DNA from: Burkholderia sp.
GTDB lineage: Bacteria; Pseudomonadota; Gammaproteobacteria; Burkholderiales; Burkholderiaceae
Assembly: GCA_040954445.1 (NCBI GenBank)
Contig: CP144361.1
Location: 496,001 to 560,000, forward strand
DNA length: 64,000 nt
Reading direction: 5' to 3'
How positions within the stretch are numbered: the stretch's first letter is position 1; every line of letters begins with the position of its first letter. Positions 38,396-48,792 of this stretch are shown piece by piece. The notes under the pieces are model-generated. The model did no database searches. It was not told the DNA's origin and saw only the letters and a program-made list of their open reading frames with translations. Made by a program: the position numbers and the translations under genes.

Positions 38396-39223
38396 ATGTC
38401 TACTTCGCTGACTTTCATCGATACGCTACGCGCTGCCTGGCAGCGCACAAATTCCTTGCTCTGCGTCGGTCTCGATCCAGAACCGACACGTTTTCCCGCC
38501 CAGTTCTCGAACCGAGCCGAGACGATCTTTGATTTCTGCCGCGAGATCGTCGACGCGACCGCGCCCTACGCGAGCGCTTTCAAGCCACAGATCGCGTACT
38601 TCGCTGCACATCGTGCCGAAGATGAACTCGAGCGGCTGATCGCCCACATCCACTTGCAGCACCCAGGCTTGCCAGTGATCCTCGACGCCAAGCGCGGCGA
38701 CATCGGCAGCACCGCCGAGCAATACGTGCGTGAGGCTTTCGAGTGCTACCGGGCCGACGCCGTGACGGTCAATCCCTATATGGGCTATGACTCGATCGAG
38801 CCGTACCTCGCCTACCAGGACAAGGGCGTGGTGGTGTTGTGCCGGACTTCGAACCCGGGCGGCTCGGACTTACAGTTTCTCGAGACAGGCGACCGCCCGC
38901 TCTATCAGGTGGTGGCTGAGCTAGCCGCCACGCGCTGGAACGTGAAGACCGGTCAGCTCTCGCTGGTGGTGGGCGCGACCTTCCCCAAGGAGATAGAAAT
39001 CGTACGCGGCATCGTCGGCGAGATGCCGCTGCTGATTCCAGGAATCGGTGCGCAGGGCGGCGACTTGCAGGCGACAGTGGCTGCCGGTCGCACCGCTGAT
39101 GGTAGCGGCATGATGATCAACTCCTCGCGCGCGATCCTCTACGCGAGCAAAGAAGAGGACTTCACCGAGGCCGCCGCGCGTGTCGCGCAGGCCACGCGCG
39201 ACACCATCAACGCGCATCGTTGA
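38396..39223 (+). CDS. pyrF: Orotidine 5'-phosphate decarboxylase (group 2)
   Basis: Last step of UMP synthesis. 275 residues, the longer PyrF type of beta-proteobacteria and actinobacteria. Hallmarks are [26 protein letters not shown], the catalytic [18 protein letters not shown] (Asp-x-Lys-x2-Asp), [13 protein letters not shown], and [16 protein letters not shown] (phosphate site). Start is the ATG of MSTSLTF. Intact. Confidence 0.95.
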   Translation: MSTSLTFIDTLRAAWQRTNSLLCVGLDPEPTRFPAQFSNRAETIFDFCREIVDATAPYASAFKPQIAYFAAHRAEDELERLIAHIHLQHPGLPVILDAKRGDIGSTAEQYVREAFECYRADAVTVNPYMGYDSIEPYLAYQDKGVVVLCRTSNPGGSDLQFLETGDRPLYQVVAELAATRWNVKTGQLSLVVGATFPKEIEIVRGIVGEMPLLIPGIGAQGGDLQATVAAGRTADGSGMMINSSRAILYASKEEDFTEAAARVAQATRDTINAHR

Positions 39224-40572
<1,349 letters not shown>

Positions 40573-40586
40573 GTACGCCTCGCCAT

Positions 40587-40724
40587 GGCGTTGTTGCATA
40601 AATCGAGTGTGAGGACGAAATGGAACGGATTGCATACTTCGCTCGTCCGCAATCCGTTCGTATCGCCTGAAATTATGCCCGTCGATGGTATTGTGTCCTC
40701 GCGCTCGATTTATGCAACAACGCC
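40587..40724. mobile_element. MITE-R, 138 bp
   Basis: Standard 138 bp form with intact GGCGTTGTTGCAT/ATGCAACAACGCC ends. Lies just after adk. 40725-40940 downstream has a 28 bp piece of an IS630/MITE-S end at 40828-40855 and otherwise nothing identifiable. Confidence 0.9.
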
Positions 40725-40940
40725 AACGCCTGACCAGAACATCACGGTGGAATCGCCTGTCTTATTTACAGAAAAAATTTCACAGCTCTTCATAAAAACG
40801 CCATATTTTCGCACTTATCAGTAACTATTGATCCGCAATTAGTAATCTTGAAACTACTTGGATTCTATTGTGTCAGCACCGCGTAATGGTCGCGCGGTTT
40901 GCGACCGTTTAGGCTTCCGTGGTCTAATGATCGGATGACG

Positions 40941-41063
40941 CCAACAGGGGTTCTGGGGGGGCTGCCTGCCAGAGCCGGAAGCGGACCGCAGATGAGCCGC
41001 GCAAGGTTGAGAGAAGCCCTTCGTATCCGATCCGAGTAATACCACCGGCGTGGGAGGAAGTTG
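40941..41063 (+). promoter_or_regulatory. TPP riboswitch (THI box), somewhat degenerate
   Basis: The 5' strand CCAACAGGGGTTC, the TTGAGAGAAGCCCTTC element and the 3' element CGATCCGAGTAATACCACC, followed by GGCGTGGGAGGAAG, match the conserved thi-box (CTGAGA...ACCC...CTGATC.GGATAATACCGGCGTAGGAA). A long variable arm lies between. Three extra bases (ACC) break the consensus ATACCGGCG, so function may be impaired. It lies upstream of thiO-thiS-thiG, which the family normally regulates by thiamine pyrophosphate. Confidence 0.85.
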
Positions 41064-41204
41064 CCGATACTACCAGGTCTTGTGATCGCCACGCTCTTGC
41101 CATCCCCGCGATGGGGGCTTCTCGACATGGGTACCGCCTTGTATTGGCCTAGGCCGACGGTTTCGTCCATTCAATCACATCCTCGCGCGTCACGGAAGGA
41201 CCCC

Positions 41205-41339
41205 ATGCCCGTTCTTCACGTCCAGCCTTTTTCCCCTGATTCGGATGCTTCGCGGTGCTGTCTGCCGTGGCCGGCTCGCATTCGCGTGCACGCCGATACT
41301 GGCGTTTGTGCCGGCGTGGCGGTGGAGCGTATGCGATGA
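41205..41339 (+). CDS. Small hypothetical protein overlapping thiO
   Basis: 44 codons from ATG at 41205 (MPVLHVQPFSPDSDASRC... ending VAVERMR). The stop TGA overlaps the thiO ATG as ATGA, suggesting translational coupling. Located between the riboswitch and thiO. No family recognised; it may be a remnant of an upstream thiamine gene or a leader peptide. Confidence 0.4.
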   Translation: MPVLHVQPFSPDSDASRCCLPWPARIRVHADTGVCAGVAVERMR

Positions 41340-42493
41340 GCCGTGCGGTCGGGAATCGCCCTGATATCGCCGTGCTGGGCGGCGGCCTGGTCGGTCGCCT
41401 GATCGCCTGGAGGCTGGTAGGGCTGGGTATGCGTGTTGCGCTCTACGAGCGCGGAGACGCAGCCGGTTCAGGCACAGCCGCCTGGGTAGCCGCCGCGATG
41501 CTCGCGCCGCTGGCCGAGGCGGCCAGCGCAGAGCTGCTGATCACCGAGCTAGGCGCGGCCTCGCTGGAGCGCTGGCCGCAATGGCTGGCCGAGCTGTCCG
41601 AGCCGGTTTTTTTTCAGCACAACGGCACTCTGGTGGTCTGGCATCAGGCCGATCGCGCCGAAGCACTGTTGTTTGAGCGGCGCGTGCGCGCAAACGCACC
41701 CGCCCGGCTCGTCACAGACGGCTTCGTCGCGCTCGCAGGTGCCCAGCTCGACGCGACTGAACCGGCGCTGGCCGGGCGTTTCCTGCACGGGCTGTTGCTG
41801 CCGCGCGAGGGCCAGCTCGACAACCGCCAGACGCTTGCCATGCTTGCCGTTAGCTTGACCGAGCGCGGCGTACAATGTCACTGGAACACTGCCGTCGAGC
41901 GCGCGCCCGAACCTCGAGCTCAACTCACTATCGATTGCCGCGGACTCGGTGCCAAGCCGGTGCTGCCAGGCCTGCGCGGGATCCGCGGCGAAGTGGCGCG
42001 AGTACGAGTGCCCGGCATCTGCCTCGAGCGACCGGTGCGTCTCCTGCATCCACGTTATCCGCTCTATATCGCACCGAAGCAGGATGATCTCTACGTGCTT
42101 GGTGCGACCGAGGTGGAGGGCGAGGACATGTCGCCAGTCAGCGTGCGTTCTGCACTTGAATTGCTGAGCGCAGCTTTCTCAGTGCATCCCGGCTTCGGCG
42201 AGGCACGCATCCTCGAGCTCGGAACCCAGTGCCGCCCGACCTTGCCCGACCACCGGCCCGCAATCGCCTGGAGAGGTGACGCCACGCTAGCCGTCAATGG
42301 CCTCTATCGGCACGGCTTCATGATCGCGCCCGAGGTCACTCAGGCGACCGTCGACTTCGTCCAGGCCTGGTTCAGTGGCGTATTCGGCGCTACAGCGCAG
42401 CTCGAGTCCGAGGCGCTGTTGGCCTGGCGCATGACCACGCGCTGGCCTGCACTGTTCCGGACCGAGACCGACACGACACAGGCCAGAACCTGA
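41336..42493 (+). CDS. thiO: FAD-dependent glycine oxidase ThiO
   Basis: Oxidises glycine to the imine needed for the thiazole moiety of thiamine. 385 residues. FAD-binding IAVLGGGLVGRLIAWRLVG and the following ERGDAAGSGTAAWVAAAMLAP at the N-terminus; later LLHPRYPLYIAPKQDDLYVLG, CRPTLPDHRPAIAW and AVNGLYRHGFMIAPEV (FAD end). Start is the ATG overlapping the small upstream frame. First main gene behind the TPP riboswitch; thiS follows after 36 bp. Confidence 0.93.
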   Translation: MSRAVGNRPDIAVLGGGLVGRLIAWRLVGLGMRVALYERGDAAGSGTAAWVAAAMLAPLAEAASAELLITELGAASLERWPQWLAELSEPVFFQHNGTLVVWHQADRAEALLFERRVRANAPARLVTDGFVALAGAQLDATEPALAGRFLHGLLLPREGQLDNRQTLAMLAVSLTERGVQCHWNTAVERAPEPRAQLTIDCRGLGAKPVLPGLRGIRGEVARVRVPGICLERPVRLLHPRYPLYIAPKQDDLYVLGATEVEGEDMSPVSVRSALELLSAAFSVHPGFGEARILELGTQCRPTLPDHRPAIAWRGDATLAVNGLYRHGFMIAPEVTQATVDFVQAWFSGVFGATAQLESEALLAWRMTTRWPALFRTETDTTQART

Positions 42494-42529
42494 AGCAGAT
42501 CAAAACCCCTACGCTTGCTCTCTTGCCCT

Positions 42530-42727
42530 ATGGACATCCAGATCAACCAGCAGACGCTGACGCTCCCTGACAGTGCCAGCGTGGCCGACGCGCTCACCGC
42601 CTACCAGGCCAGGCCACCATTCGCGGTAGCCGTCAACGGCACTTTCGTGGCGCGTGCACGGCACGCCTTGCACATACTCGCGACCGGAGATCGGCTGGAC
42701 GTAGTGCACCCGGTGGCGGGCGGCTGA
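42530..42727 (+). CDS. thiS: Sulfur carrier protein ThiS
   Basis: 65 residues. Beta-grasp protein carrying sulfur as a C-terminal thiocarboxylate for thiazole synthesis. Ends in the required Gly-Gly (VVHPVAGG) and starts MDIQINQQTLTLPDS. It is placed between thiO and thiG as in other Burkholderia. Confidence 0.94.
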   Translation: MDIQINQQTLTLPDSASVADALTAYQARPPFAVAVNGTFVARARHALHILATGDRLDVVHPVAGG

Positions 42728-42773
42728 GCGCCGCTCTGAACCGCAACGACTGAGATTCTTACAGGACCTCCCC

Positions 42774-43595
42774 ATGACGCCGCTTCACACTACCGATGCG
42801 CTGACGTTGTACGGCACGCCGTTCCAGAGCCGAATGCTGCTCGGCACCTCGTGCTACCCGTCGCTGCAATCGCTGTCTGACTCGATCGCGGCCTCATTGC
42901 CCGGCATGGTCACCGTCGCGCTGCGCCGGCAGATGAACACCAACACCGCTGAGGCTGGCTTTTTCGATCTGCTGAAGCGCCACGCGGTGCCGCTGCTGCC
43001 GAACACGGCCGGCTGCCAAACCGTTGCCGAGGCGGTCAACACTGCGCAGATGGCACGCGAAGTGTTCGAGACTGACTGGATCAAGCTCGAACTAGTCGGC
43101 GATGACTACACGCTGCAGCCCGATCCGGTCGGGTTGATCGAGGCGGCAAGCGTGCTCGTGAAAGACGGCTTCAAGGTACTGCCTTACTGCACTGAGGACC
43201 TGGTGATGGGGCGCCGCCTGCTCGACGCCGGCTGCGAGGCGTTGATGCCCTGGAGCGCACCGATCGGCACCGGAAAGGGAGTGGTCCATCCCTACGGACT
43301 GCGCGTGCTGCGCGAGCGCCTGCTGGACGTGCCGCTGCTCATCGATGCTGGGCTCGGGGTGCCCTCGCATGCCTGCCAGGTGATGGAATGGGGCTTCAAC
43401 GGCGTGCTGCTGAACACGGCGATATCGCAGGCCACGCATCCGGAAATCATGGCGCGCGCCTTCGCCCAGGCCGTGGAAGCGGGCCGCGCCGCTTTCCTGG
43501 GCGGTCCGATGGACCCGCGTGAGAGTGCCCGCGTGAGTACACCAGTGGTCGGCATGCCATTCTGGCATCAGGCTTTGCCTGGAAACGCTGAATGA
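42774..43595 (+). CDS. thiG: Thiazole synthase
   Basis: Forms the thiazole phosphate from deoxyxylulose phosphate, glycine imine and ThiS thiocarboxylate. 273 residues. Motifs are LTLYGTPFQSRMLLGTSCYP, VTVALRRQ, WIKLELVGDDYTLQPDP (catalytic Lys), FKVLPYCTEDLVMGRRL, EALMPWSAPIGTGKGV and PLLIDAGLGVPSHACQVMEW. Intact. thiE, usually next, is absent: after about 120 bp a MITE-R and an IS5 fragment begin. Confidence 0.95.
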   Translation: MTPLHTTDALTLYGTPFQSRMLLGTSCYPSLQSLSDSIAASLPGMVTVALRRQMNTNTAEAGFFDLLKRHAVPLLPNTAGCQTVAEAVNTAQMAREVFETDWIKLELVGDDYTLQPDPVGLIEAASVLVKDGFKVLPYCTEDLVMGRRLLDAGCEALMPWSAPIGTGKGVVHPYGLRVLRERLLDVPLLIDAGLGVPSHACQVMEWGFNGVLLNTAISQATHPEIMARAFAQAVEAGRAAFLGGPMDPRESARVSTPVVGMPFWHQALPGNAE

Positions 43596-43715
43596 CAGGT
43601 GAACCAAGTCAAACTTGATATATTGTAGAAGTATGAAACAAAAAAATAATGCCAGAACACTGGACCAATCTACGCAGGCTTATCTGCCAACTTTTGCAGT
43701 GTAGGCAGTGCACGA

Positions 43716-43877
43716 GGCGTTGTTGCATAAATCGAGTGTGAGGACGCAATGGAACGGATTGCGGACGAGCAAGGTCCGCAATCCGTTCATATCGCCTGAA
43801 ATTATTGATCCGAAATTCGTGATCAATATGCCCGTCGATGCCATTGCGTCCTCGCGCTTGATTTATGCAACAACGCC
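43716..43877. mobile_element. MITE-R, 162 bp form with micro-element
   Basis: Ends GGCGTTGTTGCAT/ATGCAACAACGCC, internal 22 bp TA-flanked insert at 43805-43826. The right flank is an IS5 fragment. No target duplication seen. Confidence 0.9.
43805..43826. repeat. 22 bp IS630-end micro-element inside MITE-R
   Basis: Same position and sequence as in the 119-280 copy, TA on both sides. Confidence 0.85.
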
Positions 43878-44287
43878 CATCGGCGGTGATGATGCCTACG
43901 ACACCAAGCCATACCATGCGCCCATTGCTGCACGCAGTGCTATTCCTTCGATTCCGCCATGCGAGGGTGCCCCGTTCATTGGCCAGCGGATATGCCCGGC
44001 GCGGCGTGGCGTAATGGCGCGGTTGATGCAATTGCCTGTGACGGTCGTCGAGAATAGAAGCAAGAAAGTGGCTACCACCGGCGATCGCTTGCCGAGAATG
44101 CGATCTATCGGTTCAAGACCCTCACCGGCAACTGTCTCTGGGCGCCTCACATCGCCTCGCAGGCGACCGAGGTCTCCGTTCGCGTCAGCGTAACCAACCG
44201 CATGGCGGACCTCGCTCGTCCACAATCTGTTCGTATCGCCTGAAATGATGTCCTTCAATGTCATTGCGTCCTTACGCTCGATTTATG
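43878..44287 (+). mobile_element. IS5-family element, 3' fragment
   Basis: C-terminal half of the transposase region beginning at the second Asp (IGGDDAYDTK) and ending with the right end up to CGCTCGATTTATG; the last ~12 bp of the terminus are missing. A hairpin CCCCC-TTGTGA-GGGGG follows at 44288. Confidence 0.85.
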
Positions 44288-44428
44288 CCCCCTTGTGAGG
44301 GGGAAGCGCCGGCGAAAAATAAACGAAGCGGTATGTTACGCGCATTACGCGGCTTTTTTTGACGAGATGGTTTGGCAGCTCTTCTCGTCAGGCCAGGCAA
44401 TACCCAGGCAATACACTCAATACCTTCA

Positions 44429-44995
44429 TTAAACCTGCTTGGCGGTGTTCGCGCCGCGTGAGGCGGCAGCGCTAGCAGCTTTTGTGGCCACGGCGGCTGC
44501 GTTGAAGTTCGACTCGGCGATTTCGACGGTTTGCTTGATGGCTTTCTGGACTGTTTCGTAGGTCGTGTTGGCGGCGTTGATGGCCGATTTCAGCACGGCG
44601 ACAGCCGTTTCCGACCCGACCGGGGCGTTCTTCGCGACGTTGTCGACGAGCGCCTGGACCTTGCGGTTCCGCTCTTCATACTGTGCTTCGGTAACCTTGG
44701 CGAATTCAGCCTGGGTCGAGGAAGCGATGTCGTACAGGTGACGACCATAAGCGAGGGTTTTCTCGGCGAGCGGTTGGACAAAGCTGGCATGCAAGGCGAG
44801 CAGCTCCGGCACATCCTTCACCGACAGCGCACGCTGTACGTTTTCCTGGCTTTCTGCGAGTGTTGACTTCACAACTTGTACATTCAGTTTGATCAGCTTT
44901 TCGACGCTTTCGAATGCCTTACTAGTGAAACTAAACAGACTCTCGAAGTTGGCTTGCTGCGCGGCAGCGATTTGCTCCTGGGTGAGTAGGGACAT
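44429..44995 (-). CDS. phaP: Phasin (polyhydroxyalkanoate granule protein)
   Basis: Coats PHA storage granules and controls their size. 188 residues, rich in alanine and helix-forming residues, matching the phasin_2 pattern: MSLLTQEQIAAAQQANFESL, FSFTSKAFESVEKLIKLNVQ, VVKSTLAESQENVQRAL, then LHASFVQPLAEKTLAYGRHLYDIAS. Lys/Ala-rich end. The reading frame is intact. No phaC or phaR gene is in the window, but the upstream region carries two palindromes that resemble PhaR operators, so PHA metabolism is probably retained. Confidence 0.92.
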   Translation of the reverse strand: MSLLTQEQIAAAQQANFESLFSFTSKAFESVEKLIKLNVQVVKSTLAESQENVQRALSVKDVPELLALHASFVQPLAEKTLAYGRHLYDIASSTQAEFAKVTEAQYEERNRKVQALVDNVAKNAPVGSETAVAVLKSAINAANTTYETVQKAIKQTVEIAESNFNAAAVATKAASAAASRGANTAKQV

Positions 44996-45109
44996 AGTCT
45001 AGCTCCTGATTGACGAACGCCGGCTTGACGGCATTCGTGTGAGTTATTGATCCGAAATTCGTGAGTTAGAGACTCAACTTCAAGGCACGAACGGTATACG
45101 ATGTCTAGT

Positions 45110-45142
45110 GCAATGTATTGGTGCAATGCACCAATACATTGC
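45110..45142. promoter_or_regulatory. 33 bp palindrome upstream of phaP
   Basis: GCAATGTATTGGTGCA is followed by its inverted complement, with TGCAATGCA at the centre. It lies about 115-147 bp upstream of the phaP start. The TGCA-centred core recalls operators bound by PhaR in related bacteria. This function is inference. Confidence 0.6.
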
Positions 45143-45176
45143 TATTTTAGGATGTATTGAGTTGATGTCAAGCGTT

Positions 45177-45191
45177 TTGTGCAATGCACAA
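45177..45191. promoter_or_regulatory. Second TGCAATGCA palindrome upstream of phaP
   Basis: TTGTGCAATGCACAA, a perfect 15 bp palindrome sharing its core with the 33 bp palindrome 35 bp away. Two copies of one core motif in a single upstream region suggest a cooperative regulator such as PhaR. Confidence 0.6.
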
Positions 45192-45258
45192 TTTTATCCA
45201 AGTTACTGAAAAAATGGGTTGGATCATTCATCCTGGAATTTTTTCCTTGCCGAGACTG

Positions 45259-45370
45259 TGTAGTGGATCCGGTTGTTTAGACACGCTTTTCGATCAGGCA
45301 ATGAACGTCAAGAGGCTTTCCTGAAGGACTTTGATGGATAATTTGAAGCCCAGTTTTTCGAGATGCTATT
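45259..45370. mobile_element. IS3-family end remnant, left part
   Basis: Begins TGTAGTGGATCCGG and matches the IS3 remnant at 8042. It is split by the IS5 copy at 45371 and continues at 46497-46632, where it resembles 8150-8190 (GGTATTGAGCCTGGAA). Confidence 0.75.
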
Positions 45371-46496
45371 GGCGTTGTTGCATAAATCGCGAGTGAGGAC
45401 GCAGTGACATCGACGGGCATAATTTCAGGCGATACGAACGAATTGCGGACGAGCGAGGTCCGCCATACGGTTGATGACGCCGACGCGAATGGAGACCTCG
45501 GTCGCCTGCGCGTCGATGTGACGCGCCCAGAGAGAGTTGCCGGTGAGGGTCTTGAACCGATACATCGCATTCTCGGCAAGCGATCGCCGGTGGTAGCCAC
45601 TTTCTTGCTTCCATTCTCGACGACCGTCACGGGCAATTGCATCAACCGCGCCATTACGCCACGCCGCATCGGGCATATCCGCTGGCCAATGAACGGGCAC
45701 CCTCGCGTGGCGGAATCGAAGGAATAGCACTGCTTGCAGCAATGGCCGCATGGAATGGCTTTGTGTCGTAGGCACCATCACCGCCGATGACATCGATTTG
45801 TTCTTCGCGTGGAATCTGGTCGAGCAAGTTGGCCAGAGCGTCACCGTCAGCCACATTCTGATTCGTCATTAGCGCGGCATGCACTTGACCCGTAGTCGCG
45901 TTGATCGCGAGATGGACTTTACGCCACGTGTGCCGCTTCGAGTAGCCGTGCTGGCGGGCACCTGCCATTCACCTTCTCCATAGACCTTCAGACCGGTGCT
46001 GTCGACATCCAGATGGATCGGTTCATTGTCACGAAGGATCGGCAGTTCGATATCAAGCGTTTTTGCCCGGCGACAGAGCGTGGTGTAATTCGGCACCGGC
46101 AAGTTCGGGAAGGCTAGATCGCGCAGACTGTGGGTAAAACATTGCAGGGCGCGCAACGTCAGTCGATAGACGGTCTTCACGCCAAGTAATGCCTGAATCA
46201 GCGTATCGCCGTATAGACACTGGCGACCACGTGTGGGTATGGCATCGGGTATTCTGGCAAGGACGGCTTCATCTATCCATATTGTTACGTTCCCCCGGTT
46301 GATCAGGCCTTCATTATAGGCCGCCCAATTCCTGACACGGTAGCGTGCCTTCGGCTCACCTTTCTTGTGTATGTCCTTGCGCATTTTCTTGAAAAAAATT
46401 AGGCAGTTATTCTGGAATCTGACTTGATCGGGGGCTGGCACCGAGACCGGTGCGCGTAAACGTCAACGGCTCTCGCTCGATTTATGCAACAACGCC
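45371..46496 (-). mobile_element. IS5-family element, full length, perfect 9 bp duplication
   Basis: 1126 bp with both intact ends, flanked by GATGCTATT on both sides, so it is a genuine transposition product inserted in the IS3 remnant. Its transposase is broken by two frameshifts (reading WQVPASTATRS and PREGARSLASGYA) that also occur in the copy at 47181-48307. Confidence 0.95.
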
Positions 46497-46632
46497 GATG
46501 CTATTCGCAATGGTATTGAGCCTGGAATGCGAAAATGGAAGCACAAACCTCTTCACTCTCTTCAGTTGGATTTCCGGTTCCTTGGGACGCTCACTTGTGC
46601 ATGTGACTTTCGGGGTTCTGCGCGTGTCAAGG
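46497..46632. mobile_element. IS3-family remnant, continued
   Basis: Resumes after the 9 bp duplication with CGCAATGGTATTGAGCCTGG, similar to the IS3 copy near 8150. Ends at a TA where a 22 bp micro-element sits. Confidence 0.6.
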
Positions 46633-46634
46633 TA

Positions 46635-46656
46635 TTGATCCGAAATTCGTGATCAA
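46635..46656. repeat. 22 bp IS630-end micro-element
   Basis: TTGATC...GATCAA with TA on both sides, located exactly between an IS3 remnant and an IS5 fragment. Confidence 0.85.
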
Positions 46657-46658
46657 TA

Positions 46659-46988
46659 TTTTTTCGATTCCGCCACGCGAGGATGCCGCTCATTGGACAG
46701 CGAATATGTCTAGTGCGGCGTGGCGTAATGGCGCGGTTGATGCAAGTGCCACTGACGGTCGTCGAAAATGGAAGTAAGACAGTGGCTACTACCGGCGATC
46801 GCTTGCCGAGAATGCGATGTATCACAAGACGCTAACCGACAACTGTCTCTGGGCGCGTCACATCGACCCCGCAGGGGCGTCATCAACCGCATGGTGGACC
46901 TCGCTCTCGTCCGCACTCCGTTCGTATCGCCTGAAATTATTTCGGTCGATACTATTGCGTCCTCACGTTCGATTTATGCAACAACGCC
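46659..46988 (+). mobile_element. IS5-family element, 3' fragment
   Basis: C-terminal transposase region from IPPREDAAHW onward, diverged, with a complete right end (ATGCAACAACGCC). Begins next to the micro-element. Confidence 0.85.
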
Positions 46989-46989
46989 T

Positions 46990-47148
46990 CGTGTTCTGAC
47001 TGGCCTTGGAGTGGGTCTTTACGCGACCCTGGGTCTGCTCGCCTGGCATTCCACAGGCATGGCTGGTTTTGGCGCTGTGCCAGATCTCTCCGCGCGGGTG
47101 TCGCCACGCGCGACCGGCGGCGCGGCGATAGACACTAACTACTCTTGA
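46990..47148 (+). pseudogene. C-terminal gene fragment fused to an IS end
   Basis: After the IS5 right end the open frame reads VLTGLGVGLYATLGLLAWHS, then GMAGFGAVPDLSARVSPRAT, and stops at 47146-47148. It looks like the end of a real gene with a hydrophobic segment. Function unknown. Confidence 0.4.
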
Positions 47149-47180
47149 TAAGAAATATGTAACTTTTGCTCAAGTTGCAT

Positions 47181-48307
47181 GGCGTTGTTGCATAAATCGA
47201 GCGAGATCTGTTGACGTTTACGCGCAACGGTCACGGGGCCAGCCCCCTATCAAATTAGATTCCAGAGTAACTGCCTAATTTTTGCCAAGAAAATGCGCAA
47301 GGACATACACAAGACAGGTAAACCAAAGACACGCTACCGTGTCAGGAATTGGGCGGCCTATAATGAAGGCCTGATCAACCGGGGGAACGTAACAATATGG
47401 ATAGATGAAGCCGTCCTTGCCAGAATACCCGATGCCATACCCACACGTGGTCATCCATGTCTATACGGCGATACGCTGATTCAGGCATTACTTGGCGTGA
47501 AGACCGTCTATCGACTGACGTTGCGCGCCCTGCAAGGTTTCACCCACAGTCTGCGCGATCTGGCCTTTCCGAGCTTGCCGGTGCCGAATTACACCACGCT
47601 CTGTCGCCGGGCAAAAACGCTTGATGTCGAACTGCCGATCCTTCGTGACAATGAACCGATCCATCTGGATGTCGACAGCACCGGTCTGAAGGTCTATGGA
47701 GAAGGTGAATGGCAGGTGCCCGCCAGCACGGCTACTCGAAGCGGCGCACGTGGCGTAAAGTCCATCTCGCGCTCAACGCAAATATGGGTCAAGTGCATGC
47801 CGCGCTAATGACGAATCAAAATGTGGCTGACGGTGACGCTCTGGCCCAGTTGCTCGACCAGATTCCACGCGAAGAACAAATCGATGTCATCGGCCGTGAT
47901 GGTGCCTACGACACCAAGCCATGCCATGCGGCCATTGCTGCACGCAGTGCTATTCCTTCGATTCCGCCACGCGAGGGTGCCCGTTCATTGGCCAGCGGAT
48001 ATACCCGGCGCGGCGTGGCGTAATGGCGCGGTTGATGCAATTGCCCGTGACGGTCGTCGAGAATGGAAGCAAGAAAGTGGCTACCACCGGCGATCGCTTG
48101 CCGAGAATGCGATGTATCGGTTCAAGACCCTCACCGGCAACTGTCTCTGGGCGCGTCACATCGACTCGCAGGCGACCGAGGTCTCCGTTCGCGTCGGCGT
48201 CATCAACCCGCATGGCGGATCTCGCTCGTCCGCAATCTGTTCGTATCGCCTGAAATTATGCCCGTCGATACCATTGCGTACTCACGCTCGATTTATGCAA
48301 CAACGCC
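47181..48307 (+). mobile_element. IS5-family element, full length, two frameshifts
   Basis: 1127 bp with both ends intact. The transposase starts MRKDIHKTGKPKTRYRV but loses frame after GEGEWQVPA because of one extra C, and again at PREGARSLASGYT. The same two lesions occur in the copy at 45371-46496. No target duplication is visible. Confidence 0.94.
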
Positions 48308-48310
48308 TCT

Positions 48311-48505
48311 ATTTTGTCATTTTCGCCTTCATCAGGTCAGCATTGAGCATCTCTTCGGGATTCAGTGCCGGACTGTACGATGGCAGGTAGAACACCTCTA
48401 TCTCGTCAAGGTGCTCGGCTAACCACGCCGTGACCACGCCGTGCCCGGCTTGGCCTGATAGAATTTCAGATTTTCGAGAATCAAAAACACTTTCTTGCTA
48501 TGCAT
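48311..48505 (-). pseudogene. IS630-family transposase, C-terminal fragment
   Basis: On the minus strand KKVFLILENLKFYQAKPGTA and IEVFYLPSYSPALNPEE-MLNADL match the C-terminal DDE region of IS630 transposases; the last catalytic Glu lies in SPALNPEE. A tandem duplication (CGTGACCACGC) introduces a stop. Together with 18425-18994 it shows both halves of the IS630 protein, but no complete copy. Confidence 0.8.
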
Positions 48506-48512
48506 CGCTTTA

Positions 48513-48534
48513 TTGATCCGCAATTCGTGATCAA
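48513..48534. repeat. 22 bp IS630-end micro-element
   Basis: TTGATC...GATCAA, TA on both sides, beside the IS630 transposase fragment. Confidence 0.85.
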
Positions 48535-48792
48535 TAAGAAGAAGCTGGTCGGCAGTCCTGTGGTTCACGGTAGAAGTACGGTCTCGAGACGTGAGGAAAA
48601 GGGCGCGCCGCCTCGACCTCCGGTCATGGGTCGAGCCCCACCGCGCAGCGGCGGTTCACTTGCTGCAAAGCCTTCTCGACAAGCCAGCGGGCTAGGCGGG
48701 CACTCGCTATATCAAACCTTCCGACATATTCTCCCCAACGCAGCTGTCTGCGCTCGGCACAGACCAGGCGAACACGGGTAATTACCCACATC
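48535..48792. other. Unidentified remnant upstream of the ferredoxin gene
   Basis: The minus strand has a short open end (ASARLARWLVEKALQQVNRR), possibly the decayed C-terminus of a gene. No gene called. Confidence 0.3.

Noticed and set aside
44340..44400. Terminator for phaP
   Set aside because: GACGAGA/TCTCGTC can pair but on the phaP strand it is followed by A residues, not T; the T-run lies on the wrong side.
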